A stretch of 64,000 nt of DNA from Dyadobacter endophyticus. GTDB taxonomy: Bacteria; Bacteroidota; Bacteroidia; Cytophagales; Spirosomataceae. The DNA lies in assembly GCF_014641595.1 (NCBI RefSeq), contig NZ_BMIA01000003.1, positions 806,001 to 870,000 on the forward strand, in the 5' to 3' direction. A model generated the notes under the pieces. The model was not told the origin of the DNA and made no database searches. It worked only from the letters and a program-made list of their open reading frames with translations. This document shows positions 1-9,298 of the stretch, piece by piece; the first letter of the stretch is position 1, and the number at the start of each line of letters is the position of its first letter. Made by a program: the position numbers and the translations under genes.

Positions 1-1358
1 CCGGGAAATGGCCAGTTCTATCCGGCAAAATCGCATACGACTGGACGCCCCCCGTCCGCGAAAACATCGAACTCGTATCGAACGATTACTCGTTCAACCG
101 TATCGTGAGCGCAGGTGCCGAATATTACCAGCAACGCTTCCACGCATATGAGTCCGAGCGCGCGCCCAGCGTGCGGGCGATCCTGACCGACCAGCTGAGG
201 CCCGTAGGCACGGTGGATGATAAATCCGTGAAACTGGCCCCCTCGAAGGTCAGTGAGGAAGAACTGGCACGTGTGAGCGGGTTGCTATCCATTAGCCATC
301 TGCTCGACCACCCGTTTGTGACACTTTCCAATGGTGAAACAAGGCGAATGCTTTTGGCAAAATCATTGTTGAAAAAGCCCAAGGTGCTCATGCTCGACAA
401 TGCATTCAGCGGCCTCGACGTGCATTCACGCGAGGTGCTCCGCAATGCACTAACTGAATTGACCAAACACGGGGTAACCATCATGATGGCTACCACTGCT
501 ACCGAAATCCCGCCCTGCATTACCGATGTACTGGAACTCGAAGCTGGTAAAATAGCGGCGAAAAAGCCGGTGGCCCGGTTCAAAACTGCCGGAGCCCATG
601 CCGCCCACTTTCCACAGCCCGATCCGCAGAAGCTGGCGCATTTCGGTCATCCAGACTTCACTGACTTTCAATATGCACTAGATTTGAGGAATATCCGTGT
701 CAAATATGGAGAAGATCAAATTCTTGATGGTGTAAACTGGAAAATCGCGAAGGGTGAGAAATGGGCATTATCCGGCGCTAATGGTTCCGGCAAATCAACT
801 TTGCTGAGCGTTATCACCGCCGACAACCCGCAGCGGTTTGCGAATGATTATGATCTGTTTGACCAAAAACGGGGTGGCGCAGGCGCTTCCATTTGGGATA
901 TTAAGCAGAAAATCGGCCACGTTTCGCCCGAACTACATTTGTATTTCCCAAGAAATACGACAGTTTTCAAAACCATTGCATCCGGTTTTTTCGACGCTAC
1001 CGGCGTGTTCTTTAAAAAACTCACCGAAACCCAGATCGAGCGCGTGCACGAAGTGGCCGAACTGCTTCACGTGCATGAACTGATCGAAAAAGATTTTTCA
1101 CAACTCTCGAAAGGTCAGCAAAGAATGGTACTGCTGGCCCGGGCATTGGTAAAAAACCCGCCATTGCTCATCCTCGACGAGCCTTGCCAGGGTCTGGATA
1201 GCGAGGCGATCGACTATTTCAAATCCGTGGTAAATGCGATTTGCGATACCGATCAACGGACATTAATTTATGTTTCGCATTATCCTAATGAAATCCCGAG
1301 CTGTGTAACGCGGTATTTAAAACTCGAAAACGGGAAAGTGGCGAACGGTCAGGTATAG
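1..1358 (+). CDS. ModF-like protein with two ABC ATPase domains (5' end cut off by window)
   Basis: The reading frame is open from base 3 to the stop at 1356-1358, so the start lies outside the window; the GTG at 105 is only an internal codon. At least 451 residues are present. There are two ABC nucleotide-binding domains. The first shows a signature LSNGE and a Walker B-like LMLDNAFSGLD whose usual catalytic Glu is Asn. The second has Walker A GANGSGKST, signature LSKGQ and a complete Walker B LILDEP. No membrane segment is seen. The arrangement matches ModF/PhrA-type soluble double ATPases, often linked to molybdate or photorepair in name only; substrate and partner are unknown. The Asn in the first Walker B suggests that half binds ATP but hydrolyses it poorly (inference). 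The last codons lie inside the phased repeat at 1348-1437. Confidence 0.85.
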   Translation, partial: GKWPVLSGKIAYDWTPPVRENIELVSNDYSFNRIVSAGAEYYQQRFHAYESERAPSVRAILTDQLRPVGTVDDKSVKLAPSKVSEEELARVSGLLSISHLLDHPFVTLSNGETRRMLLAKSLLKKPKVLMLDNAFSGLDVHSREVLRNALTELTKHGVTIMMATTATEIPPCITDVLELEAGKIAAKKPVARFKTAGAHAAHFPQPDPQKLAHFGHPDFTDFQYALDLRNIRVKYGEDQILDGVNWKIAKGEKWALSGANGSGKSTLLSVITADNPQRFANDYDLFDQKRGGAGASIWDIKQKIGHVSPELHLYFPRNTTVFKTIASGFFDATGVFFKKLTETQIERVHEVAELLHVHELIEKDFSQLSKGQQRMVLLARALVKNPPLLILDEPCQGLDSEAIDYFKSVVNAICDTDQRTLIYVSHYPNEIPSCVTRYLKLENGKVANGQV

Positions 1359-1437
1359 TCAGGTGTTGTCAAGTGTAGTCAAGTATTGTTTTAATTGACT
1401 AATGACTATTCCTGACCAAACATGACCATTCTTGACC
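1348..1437. repeat. Phased GTCA/TGAC dyad repeat (imperfect hairpin)
   Basis: GTCA occurs at 1348, 1358, 1368 and 1378, exactly 10 bp apart. TGAC occurs at 1403, 1413, 1423 and 1433, again 10 bp apart, with an extra off-phase copy at 1396. The two halves are mirror images around base 1392. By hand pairing, most positions of the two 34-bp arms pair, with a loop of about 21 bases. It fills the space between two convergent genes and includes the stop codon of the ABC gene. It may fold as a shared terminator, or be a dispersed intergenic repeat. No T-run follows either arm. Confidence 0.75.
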
Positions 1438-1461
1438 TAACGACGACCAGTCCGCAGTGCG

Positions 1462-2520
1462 TCATTTCACAAACCCATTTTTCAAATTCATGACAATTGA
1501 AATGGAGCTGCTGCCAAAACCCGGCACATATTGGGCACGGCCGTAACCGATTTCAAACCTTTTAATACGTAACCAGGCGCCGAATGAGAAGCCTGCCAGC
1601 GCGCCGCGATTGACCAAACGGAGCTCCTGCCTTCTCAAATGGTCGTAGCCGAGGAGGATGCGGAAATTGGGATGCGCCAGTATTTCTGCTCCGAGTGAAA
1701 GGTGCCTGCCCAGTTTTTCGGCAATACCAACCTTTTTAGGAAGTTTGTTTCCATTAATATCATAGGTATAGAACAGGTTCGGATCATTGTAAACCATATC
1801 AAACCGATTTAAGTGATGCGCCGTTAGCGACACCCTGATTGGCATATATTCAGGCTTAAAAGTTACTCCGACCCTGATGTCCAACGGCAGCACCGGCTCG
1901 TTTCCGCCATTGTAATTCTGCTTTAAAAAGCCGAAGTTCTTGGCGACGAAACCGATCGTCAGGTCTTCCCGCGGGTGCCGGAATGTAGCGCCCCAGTCGA
2001 ATGCCATTCCCCAGGTCTGGTAACTTTCGATAGACGCTCCTACGAATTTGGCTGTTGCACCTAATGTGAATGCGCCTAGTGTATGTCCATAGCCGGCAGA
2101 TAACCCATAATCAGCCGCGCGAAACTCCCCTACCACGTTACCTATGTCGTCGGTTTCCTGCATCGTTCCGTAGTTCAGGTATTGCAGCCCTACCGCCCAG
2201 ATGCCGCCGGTTTTGCGGAACCGGTTGGCATAACCCATATTCACAAATTTCGTATCGGCCAGGTAAGGCATCAGATTCAGCGATACATTATTAATTTTGG
2301 CGGAGTCGACCAATGCAGGATTTTGGAGAAATAATGTGGGATCGTTGCCTTGCGCGGTAATATGGTTGGAACCCAGCGCGGTACTGCGCGCCTGGGCGGG
2401 TAATTGCAGAAAATCGAGGCGGGTACGGCCGCCTGTAACCTGGGCAAATGAAGCATTCCACGACGAACAGAGCCATGTGATCAGAAAAAGCAAACTGCAG
2501 CCTGGCGACCTCATAAACAT
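1462..2520 (-). CDS. porQ: Type IX secretion system protein PorQ
   Basis: A 352-residue outer-membrane protein of the PorV/PorQ (FadL-like barrel) family. A signal peptide ends near residue 26 (NASFAQ). The mature start has the family pattern FLQLPAQARSTALGSN followed by a segment on asparagine-rich 'QNPALVDS', typical of PorQ. The rest is rich in alternating beta strands with many glycine and aromatic residues, fitting a 14-strand barrel. PorQ works with PorU/PorV/PorZ in processing and attaching cargo that carries C-terminal sorting domains; such cargo is present in this window (50609-52240 and probably 33175-35889). Transcribed alone, divergent from the carboxylase gene; the next start choice (third codon ATG) would change only two residues. 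Confidence 0.85.
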   Translation of the reverse strand: MFMRSPGCSLLFLITWLCSSWNASFAQVTGGRTRLDFLQLPAQARSTALGSNHITAQGNDPTLFLQNPALVDSAKINNVSLNLMPYLADTKFVNMGYANRFRKTGGIWAVGLQYLNYGTMQETDDIGNVVGEFRAADYGLSAGYGHTLGAFTLGATAKFVGASIESYQTWGMAFDWGATFRHPREDLTIGFVAKNFGFLKQNYNGGNEPVLPLDIRVGVTFKPEYMPIRVSLTAHHLNRFDMVYNDPNLFYTYDINGNKLPKKVGIAEKLGRHLSLGAEILAHPNFRILLGYDHLRRQELRLVNRGALAGFSFGAWLRIKRFEIGYGRAQYVPGFGSSSISIVMNLKNGFVK

Positions 2521-2573
2521 CCAATAATTTCCCGAATCATTAAAATGACGCTATATTTATAACCGTTCACCAA

Positions 2574-2605
2574 CAAATGTAACCATATCCCCGCATTACA
2601 TGGAA
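2574..2605 (-). promoter_or_regulatory. Possible promoter of porQ
   Basis: On the minus strand TACATTTG (2574-2581) matches the Bacteroidota -7 box TAnnTTTG. A TTC, one base off the -33 TTG, lies 21 bases upstream at 2603-2605. The predicted RNA start is near 2567, about 47 bases before the porQ start. The upstream box would overlap the first codons of the divergent carboxylase gene. Confidence 0.4.
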
Positions 2606-4159
2606 TCCCGATCAGCCGCCGTTTCAAAAAAAGAACTTTTAGACCAAAAAAATGCTGAGGCGGAGCTGGGCGGCGGTGAAAACAGGATTCAGGCACAACA
2701 CGCCAAGGGTAAGCTCACGGCCCGAGAACGCATTTCCATTCTGGTCGACAAAGGTTCTTTCGAAGAAATAGGCCGGTTCGTGATGCACCGCAGCAAGGAT
2801 TTCGGGCTGGATAAGGAGCATTACCTCGGCGACGGCGTAGTCACCGGCTATGGCAAAGTGAACGGCCGGCTCGTATATGTTTTCGCCCAGGATTTCACGG
2901 TTTTCGGCGGGTCGCTTTCGGAAACCCATGCCGAGAAAATTTGCAAACTGATGGACCTGGCCATGAAAAACGGCGCGCCGCTTATCGGCTTGAACGACTC
3001 GGGTGGCGCCCGCATTCAGGAAGGTGTGCTTTCGCTCGCAGGCTACGCGGATATTTTTTATAAAAACACATTGGCTTCCGGCGTAATACCGCAAATCTCT
3101 GCCGTAATGGGTCCGTGCGCAGGTGGTGCCGTGTATTCGCCCGCAATTACCGACTTCGTTTTAATGGTCGAGAATACCAGCTACATGTTTGTAACCGGCC
3201 CGAACGTCGTTAAAACCGTCACACACGAAGAAGTAACTTCCGAAGAGCTCGGCGGCGCCATGACGCACGCAACGAAATCGGGCGTGACGCATTTTGTTTC
3301 GGCCAACGAAGTCGAATGCCTGCTGTCCATCAAAAAATTGCTGAGCTACATGCCGCAGAACTGCGAAGACGATGCGCCGCGTTACCCCTACACCCCCGGC
3401 GACGAACTCCGCCCTGCATTAAATACACTCATTCCCGAGAATGCGAACCAGCCTTACGACATGCGGGAGGTGATTACAGAACTTTCTGATCCCGACAGTT
3501 TCTTCGAAGTACACGAGCATTTCGCCGAAAATATCGTCGTAGGCTTCTCGCGTATTGCCGGTCGGAGCATCGGCATTGTGGCGAACCAGCCCGCCGTGCT
3601 TGCAGGGGTCCTCGACATCCATGCCAGCCAGAAAGCGGCCCGTTTCGTACGGTTCTGCGACTGTTTCAATATTCCGTTACTGGTTTTGGAAGATGTGCCC
3701 GGATTTCTCCCCGGCACCGACCAGGAGTGGAATGCGATCATTACCAACGGCGCGAAACTGCTTTATGCATTCTGTGAGGCCACTGTTCCGCGCATCACGG
3801 TAATCACGCGCAAGGCATACGGGGGCGCGTATGATGTGATGAATTCCAAACACATTGGCGCGGATATGAACTTCGCGTGGCCTTCCGCTGAAATCGCGGT
3901 GATGGGCGCAAGCGGCGCGGCTGAAATCATTTTCAAGCGAGAGATTGCGCAGGCTGAAAATCCGGCAGAAAAGTTGCAGGAGAAAATCGACGATTACACC
4001 CAGAAGTTTACCAATCCCTACCGTGCCGCACACCGGGGTTATATCGATGAAGTGATCTACCCCGACCAGACCCGCGCGAAGCTGATCCGCGCCTTCGAAA
4101 TGCTCGAAAACAAGGTTGACGTGCTACCAAAAAAGAAGCACGGAAACATTCCGCTGTAA
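2600..4159 (+). CDS. Acyl-CoA carboxylase beta subunit (carboxyltransferase)
   Basis: A 519-residue biotin-dependent carboxyltransferase of the PccB/MmdA family. It moves carboxyl from carboxybiotin to propionyl-CoA or a similar acyl-CoA, or works in methylmalonyl-CoA decarboxylation. The N-terminal half carries KLTARERI, GGSLSETHAEKI and the glycine-rich GGARIQEG and GPCAGGAVYSP loops that form an oxyanion hole; the C-terminal half carries GFLPGTDQE, GGAYDVMNS and EIAVMGASGAAEI, all standard for the family. Length is normal. No biotin carboxylase or biotin carrier sits beside it; a biotin carrier gene occurs 23 kb away (27297-27824), so a partnership is only a guess. Cytoplasmic. It seems to be its own transcription unit. 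Confidence 0.9.
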   Translation: MESRSAAVSKKELLDQKNAEAELGGGENRIQAQHAKGKLTARERISILVDKGSFEEIGRFVMHRSKDFGLDKEHYLGDGVVTGYGKVNGRLVYVFAQDFTVFGGSLSETHAEKICKLMDLAMKNGAPLIGLNDSGGARIQEGVLSLAGYADIFYKNTLASGVIPQISAVMGPCAGGAVYSPAITDFVLMVENTSYMFVTGPNVVKTVTHEEVTSEELGGAMTHATKSGVTHFVSANEVECLLSIKKLLSYMPQNCEDDAPRYPYTPGDELRPALNTLIPENANQPYDMREVITELSDPDSFFEVHEHFAENIVVGFSRIAGRSIGIVANQPAVLAGVLDIHASQKAARFVRFCDCFNIPLLVLEDVPGFLPGTDQEWNAIITNGAKLLYAFCEATVPRITVITRKAYGGAYDVMNSKHIGADMNFAWPSAEIAVMGASGAAEIIFKREIAQAENPAEKLQEKIDDYTQKFTNPYRAAHRGYIDEVIYPDQTRAKLIRAFEMLENKVDVLPKKKHGNIPL

Positions 4160-4324
4160 CGAGCACGCAGCGCGTATTGCCTGTTTTTCTCTACTTTCTT
4201 ACCGTTTTCACAGTCTTACTTCATTAATATCAGGTAATGCCGGGCAATACTTTGGCACATTCTGAATATTGTCCTAATTTCACAAGTACTTAACCATCAT
4301 TTTTTCCTAAAAGAACCTTAACGA

Positions 4325-5602
4325 ATGAAAGAAGAGAAAGGAACTTCGGCGTCCTCCCGGAGGAGCTTTATCAAAGGCTCACTGGCGACGCTGGCAACGT
4401 TTTCGATCGTTCCCCGCCATGTGCTGGGGAAAGGTTACCTCGCCCCGAGCGACACGCTCACCAAAGCCATCGTCGGCACCGGCTCCATGGGCCGAGGCCA
4501 TATCCCTTACGCAGGCACCAAAGTGGTTGCATTGTGTGATGTGGATAAAAGGCACCTCGACATTGCGGTTAATATGGTCGATAAGGGCGTCAAAACCTTT
4601 TCCGACTACCGCGAGCTGATCCAACTCCCCGAGGTGGACATTGTTCATGTGGCCACTCCACCACATTGGCACGGCATTATCGCCGCCGACGCTGCCCGCG
4701 CCGGCAAGGATGTGTGGTGCGAAAAACCCATGACCCGTACAATCGGTGAAGGAAAACGCCTCGTCGAGGCCGTTCAACAACATGGAAGGGTATTCCGGCT
4801 TAATACCTGGTTCCGTTTTGAAAGCAATTTCTACGGAATGAATACCACTGTCAAACCTATTAAGAAACTCGTTCAAAGCGGCTTGCTCGGCTGGCCATTG
4901 AAAGTGACCGTGAGCAAGCATACCGGTTTCGACTGGAAATTTTATTGGGTAGGTAAAACAAACAATGCACCTCAACCGGTACCGGCCGAGCTCGACTATG
5001 ATATGTGGCTCGGACCTGCGCCTTACAAACCATACAGCGAACACCGCGTGCATCAGACCTTCCGCGGATACTGGGATTACGACGGCGGCGGCCTCGGCGA
5101 TATGGGCCAGCATTATATCGACCCTATTCAATATTTCCTTGGGAAGGACGATACCAGTCCGGTGAGCGTGGAAGTGGATGCGCCTCAGCAGCATACCGAA
5201 GCCGTGGGTACGTGGCGCCGCATTACTTATACCTATGCCGATGGCTGCCAGATCGTGCTCGACGGTGAGGCTAAGGACGATAAAGTGGCGTACATCGAAG
5301 GCCCGAAAGGCAAGTTGTACCAGAATTTCAAATCAGATATCCCCGATCTGGAAAAGAAACTCGCCGCATTCCCCGATCCGGAGCCGCAGGTTACCGACTT
5401 CGTGGACGCTGTTAAAAACCGCAAAAAATTCGCATTGAACGAAGAAAACGGTCACCGCTCCTGCACGATCGTGAACATGGGCCTCATCGCACTACGCCTC
5501 GGCCGTTCGCTGAAATTCGACCCGGACAAGCAGGAATTTATCGACGACGAAGGTGCAAACCGGCTCATTAACCAGCCCATGCGCGCTCCCTGGACCATTT
5601 AA
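4325..5602 (+). CDS. Gfo/Idh/MocA family oxidoreductase with twin-arginine signal
   Basis: 425 residues. The N-terminus has a clear twin-arginine export motif SRRSFIK followed by a hydrophobic stretch, so it is probably exported folded with its NAD(P) cofactor already bound. A Rossmann fold starts near residue 47 (AIVGTGSMGRGH), followed by the family's EKPMTRT motif near residue 137 and the C-terminal alpha/beta domain with GDMGQHYID. Such exported members oxidise sugars or glycosides. It is followed 50 bases later by a gene with two DUF1080 domains, a family that includes 3-keto-glycoside lyases/hydrolases, so the pair may oxidise a glycoside at C3 and then cleave it (inference from family knowledge). 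A weak promoter (TTG 4252, N20, TAATTTCA 4275) precedes it. Confidence 0.85.
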   Translation: MKEEKGTSASSRRSFIKGSLATLATFSIVPRHVLGKGYLAPSDTLTKAIVGTGSMGRGHIPYAGTKVVALCDVDKRHLDIAVNMVDKGVKTFSDYRELIQLPEVDIVHVATPPHWHGIIAADAARAGKDVWCEKPMTRTIGEGKRLVEAVQQHGRVFRLNTWFRFESNFYGMNTTVKPIKKLVQSGLLGWPLKVTVSKHTGFDWKFYWVGKTNNAPQPVPAELDYDMWLGPAPYKPYSEHRVHQTFRGYWDYDGGGLGDMGQHYIDPIQYFLGKDDTSPVSVEVDAPQQHTEAVGTWRRITYTYADGCQIVLDGEAKDDKVAYIEGPKGKLYQNFKSDIPDLEKKLAAFPDPEPQVTDFVDAVKNRKKFALNEENGHRSCTIVNMGLIALRLGRSLKFDPDKQEFIDDEGANRLINQPMRAPWTI

Positions 5603-5652
5603 GAACTTAACAGCTAAGCTGCAAGCTGCGGCTCACAGCACCGGCATATCCG

Positions 5653-8600
5653 ATGAAAAAAAGACTATACCCTATTTTAGCCCTTTGCCTGGCAACCTCC
5701 CAGCTGATGGCCCAAACCGACAATTCGCTAGACGCCAAAGTCAAGGCGGTTTTGTCGAAACTCCCGTCCCAGAATGAAACGGCATTAAAGAAAAACATGG
5801 AAGAACTCGCGCAGCTCGGCAAACCGGGCCTCGTGCAGATCGCCTCCATGCTGACGCCGCCGGGCAAAGGGGACAACACCAAAATCCAGTTCGCATTGGG
5901 CGGATTTACCTATTATGCCTCACAAGCTGGCAAAGAGGCATTGCGGAAAGACGCTGCCGAAGCCTATGGCGAAGCATTGTCCAAAGTAAATGACCCCGAC
6001 AGCAAGAATTTCCTTATTTACCAGCTTCAAACCGTTGGCAAGGATGAATCGGTAGAGGTTTTGAAGGGTTATCTCAAAGACGAGCGACTTGCTCAGCCTG
6101 CCGCACGGACATTGTCGCGTATTGGCACACCGGCGGCCGGCGCTGCATTGCTGCAAGCATTGGGTAATGCCAGTGGAAGCGCGCAACTAGCCATTACCGA
6201 GGCATTGGGTGATGTTCATTATAAAGAAGCTGCACCCGCTATCGAAAAAAACGCAGCCAGTTCCGAGTTGAACCTGCGTAAGGTAAGTTTGTACGCGCTT
6301 TCAGAAATCGCTGCTCCTTCGTCGGAAGGCATTCTGGCGGGAGCTGCGCAGAAAGCATCTTACGGTTACGACGAAGCCGATGCTACCGCCGTTTACCTGA
6401 AATACCTGGCGCGCCTGGCTGCGAACGGCAACAATGCCCCGGCCGAAAAAGCTGCGCTGGCCTTAATCAAAGCTACGCCCGACGCAAAACAATCCGCCAC
6501 GCGCTCTTCTGCGCTGACGATTTACTCGAATATCAAAAAGAGAGAATCCGTACCTGTGCTGGTAAGCGCCCTGCAAAGTACCGACGCGCAATACCGTGCT
6601 GCGGCATTGAAACTGGGACAGAAATACCTGATGGCCGACGGCACAACACCCTGGCTGAATGCATATAAAAAGGCCAACCCGACGGTACAAGCCGAGATCA
6701 TCACCATGCTGGGCCGTGCGGAATCGAAAGATGCGCTGCCGGTAGTTTTGAAAGCGCTGACTTCGAAGGATAGCAAAGTAAAAACTGCTGCTATCTGGGC
6801 AGCTGGGAGAATCGGACAGGAGAGCAGTGTCGCCAAACTGATCCCGGTTTTAAAGACGGCTAATGCGGATGAAATCGCAGGAGTTAAAAGCAGCTTGCTG
6901 ACAATCAAAGGTGCTTCGCTGGTAGACCAGGTGGCAACAGCCATCCCTACGCTTCCTGCTCCCGCACAAGCCGCGTTGATCGACGTGCTTGCGGCGCGTG
7001 AAGCGAGTTCAAAATTACCGGTTGTTTCGGCACAATTGAAGAATACGAACCCGGAAGTACGGAAGGCGGCTTTCAGCGCATTGAAATCGTTGGCAACCGG
7101 CAATGATCTGCCCCAATTGTATTCGCTATTAAACAGCGTTAACACAGCCGAAGAAGTAACGGCAACACAAATGGCGATCAACGCGGCCATTAAAGAAAGC
7201 GGCGATACCAACAGCCAGACAGAAGCGGTTTTGAGGCAAATACAGGCTTCTCCTGCCGATAAACAAGGCAACTATCTTGCGGTGCTGGCGGGTATTGGCG
7301 GCAAGAAAGCATTGGCATCGGTAGTTGAAGCTTCCACCAAAGGGGACGCAGCTAAAAAGAAATCGGCTATCGCGGCACTTTCCGCGTGGACTGATGCAAG
7401 TGCGGCGAAGGAGTTGCTTGCCATCGCAAGGAGCACCAATGATACCGACGATTTCAATTCGGCTTTGACAGGTTACGTGGCTGCAACGGCCAAATCGGGC
7501 AAGACAGCAGCCAATAAAGTGATTATGCTGCGCGAAGCGTTGGCTATCGCCAAAACGGATGTGCAGAAAGAAGCCATTCTGAAAGAATTGGGAAGAAACC
7601 GTACTTTCAATTCCCTGCTGTTGGCTGGCCAATACATGGATAATGCGGGTACGCAGCAGGCCGCAGCACAGGCGGTAATGAACATTGCATTGGCTAACAA
7701 AAATCTGTACAGCGCTGAAATCCGCGAGCTTTTGACCAAAGCAGCTCCCATTCTGAAAGGCCAGGACGCCGATTACCAGAGAGAATCAATCCGCAAACAT
7801 CTGGCGGAATTGCCTGCCGGGGAAGGCTTCGTTGCCCTGTTCAATGGCAAAGATCTTTCGGGATGGAAAGGTTTGGTGCAAAACCCGATCGCCCGGCGCA
7901 AAATGAGCGCCGACTCACTGGCTTTCAAACAGAAAAAAGCAGATGAAGCGGCATTCAAGGATTGGTTTGCCAAAGATGGCGAGCTGGTCTTCTCTGGTCA
8001 TGGAGATAACCTTTGCACCGTGAAGCAATACGGCGATTTTGAAATGTACGTCGACTGGAAAATCCAGAAGGACGGCGACGCGGGCATTTACCTCCGCGGT
8101 ACTCCGCAGGTACAGATCTGGGATACCTCACGCGTGAGCGTAGGTGCGCAGGTGGGCTCGGGAGGACTTTATAACAACCAGAAGAATCCAAGCAAACCTT
8201 CGAAAGTGGCCGATAATGCGATTGGTGAATGGAATACCTTCCATATTACCATGATCGGCGACCGCGTGTCGGTGGATTTGAATGGCGAAAATGTAGTGGA
8301 TAATGTGGTGCTGGAAAACTACTGGGACCGTAACCTGCCTATTTTCGCCAAAGAACAGCTTGAATTGCAGGCGCACGGTAACGAAATCCATTACCGCGAC
8401 ATTTACGTCCGCGAAATCCCGCGTCCGGAATTTACACTACCCGAAGCGGAGCAGAAAGACGATTTCAAAGTGCTGTTCGATGGTACCAATATGTTTGAAT
8501 GGGTGGGCAACAAAACCGACTATTTCATCCAGAATGGCGAGCTCGTCGTTGACCCCAAAAAAGGCGGAAAAGGCAACCTCTACACCAAAGACGAGTATAG

Positions 8601-9090
8601 CGACTTCGATTTCCGTTTCGAGTTCCAGCTTACGCCGGGTGCCAACAATGGTTTGGGTATCCGCACGCCCATGGAAGGCGATGCTGCTTACGTAGGAACC
8701 GAAATCCAGATCCTCGACAATGAGGCGGAGATTTACAAAGATTTGCATGAATATCAGTACCACGGCTCGGCCTATGGCATTATTCCTGCCAAAAGAGGCT
8801 ATTTGAAACCACTTGGCGAATGGAACTATGAAGAAGTCCGGGTACAAGGCTCGAAAATTAAGGTGACCCTGAACGGAACGGTAATCCTCGACGGCGACCT
8901 CGCCGAAGCCAGCAAGAACGGCACCGTCGACCACAAAGAACACCCGGGACTGAAAAGGACCAGTGGTCACCTCGGATTCCTCGGACATGGCTCCGAACTC
9001 AAATTCAGGAACATCCGCATTAAGGATCTCACCAAAGTGGTGCCGGAACCTGTCGAGACAGGAAAGAAAAAAAGCAAGAAGAAAAAATGA
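5653..9090 (+). CDS. HEAT-repeat protein with two DUF1080 (3-keto-glycoside lyase-like) domains
   Basis: 1145 residues with an N-terminal signal peptide ending near residue 20 (QLMAQ). Residues of about 80-700 are alpha-helical repeats rich in Ala and Leu in HEAT/PBS-lyase style. Two concanavalin-like DUF1080 domains follow: the first begins near residue 723 (FVALFNGKDLSGWKG), the second near 935 (FKVLFDGTNMFEWVG). The tail is a short lysine-rich string. DUF1080 covers enzymes that break 3-keto-glycosides, so this is a candidate periplasmic or surface enzyme acting after the oxidoreductase encoded 50 bases upstream. The second domain could be a binding module or a second active site; I cannot tell. 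A strong terminator lies directly after the stop. The fusion of long HEAT array and paired domains is unusual in size. Confidence 0.85.
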   Translation: MKKRLYPILALCLATSQLMAQTDNSLDAKVKAVLSKLPSQNETALKKNMEELAQLGKPGLVQIASMLTPPGKGDNTKIQFALGGFTYYASQAGKEALRKDAAEAYGEALSKVNDPDSKNFLIYQLQTVGKDESVEVLKGYLKDERLAQPAARTLSRIGTPAAGAALLQALGNASGSAQLAITEALGDVHYKEAAPAIEKNAASSELNLRKVSLYALSEIAAPSSEGILAGAAQKASYGYDEADATAVYLKYLARLAANGNNAPAEKAALALIKATPDAKQSATRSSALTIYSNIKKRESVPVLVSALQSTDAQYRAAALKLGQKYLMADGTTPWLNAYKKANPTVQAEIITMLGRAESKDALPVVLKALTSKDSKVKTAAIWAAGRIGQESSVAKLIPVLKTANADEIAGVKSSLLTIKGASLVDQVATAIPTLPAPAQAALIDVLAAREASSKLPVVSAQLKNTNPEVRKAAFSALKSLATGNDLPQLYSLLNSVNTAEEVTATQMAINAAIKESGDTNSQTEAVLRQIQASPADKQGNYLAVLAGIGGKKALASVVEASTKGDAAKKKSAIAALSAWTDASAAKELLAIARSTNDTDDFNSALTGYVAATAKSGKTAANKVIMLREALAIAKTDVQKEAILKELGRNRTFNSLLLAGQYMDNAGTQQAAAQAVMNIALANKNLYSAEIRELLTKAAPILKGQDADYQRESIRKHLAELPAGEGFVALFNGKDLSGWKGLVQNPIARRKMSADSLAFKQKKADEAAFKDWFAKDGELVFSGHGDNLCTVKQYGDFEMYVDWKIQKDGDAGIYLRGTPQVQIWDTSRVSVGAQVGSGGLYNNQKNPSKPSKVADNAIGEWNTFHITMIGDRVSVDLNGENVVDNVVLENYWDRNLPIFAKEQLELQAHGNEIHYRDIYVREIPRPEFTLPEAEQKDDFKVLFDGTNMFEWVGNKTDYFIQNGELVVDPKKGGKGNLYTKDEYSDFDFRFEFQLTPGANNGLGIRTPMEGDAAYVGTEIQILDNEAEIYKDLHEYQYHGSAYGIIPAKRGYLKPLGEWNYEEVRVQGSKIKVTLNGTVILDGDLAEASKNGTVDHKEHPGLKRTSGHLGFLGHGSELKFRNIRIKDLTKVVPEPVETGKKKSKKKK

Positions 9091-9096
9091 TTTGAG

Positions 9097-9125
9097 AAAT
9101 GCCCTGCTATTTGCGGGGCATTTTT
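9097..9125 (+). terminator. Rho-independent terminator after the HEAT-DUF1080 gene
   Basis: The arms AAATGCCC (9097-9104) and GGGCATTT (9116-9123) form an 8-bp stem with an 11-base loop, followed by more T. It starts 6 bases after the stop codon. Confidence 0.85.
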
Positions 9126-9265
9126 ACTTTCGTAGTGATTGGCGACGAATTCAATTATCTGCTCAACCCGCTATTCGTAGAGCCCGGGCGTATTCCATTC
9201 AATCGGATCGCGATTTCATTTACGATGTCAGATTAATTTATAGAAAAAAATTAAAAAATGTCCCC

Positions 9266-9298
9266 TTGGATCACTTTGGGCAATTTTATTTAGCTTTG
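9266..9298 (+). promoter_or_regulatory. Promoter candidate for the SMP-30-like gene
   Basis: TTG at 9266-9268 and TAGCTTTG at 9291-9298 match the Bacteroidota TTG/TAnnTTTG promoter with a 22-base spacer, slightly long. The expected RNA start near 9305 gives a leader of about 105 bases before the ATG at 9412. Confidence 0.5.

Noticed and set aside
838..1083. Overlapping open frames inside the ABC, carboxylase, TamB and other genes
   Set aside because: They are shadows in other phases of clear coding genes, with no domains or start signals of their own.
4174..4250. Inverted repeat GTATTGCC and GGCAATAC around 4174 and 4243
   Set aside because: The arms are 61 bases apart with no T-run and no symmetric pairing between them; probably chance.
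9130..9237. Short open frames between the DUF1080 and SMP-30-like genes
   Set aside because: No start signal, no family likeness, and competing frames of the same length.
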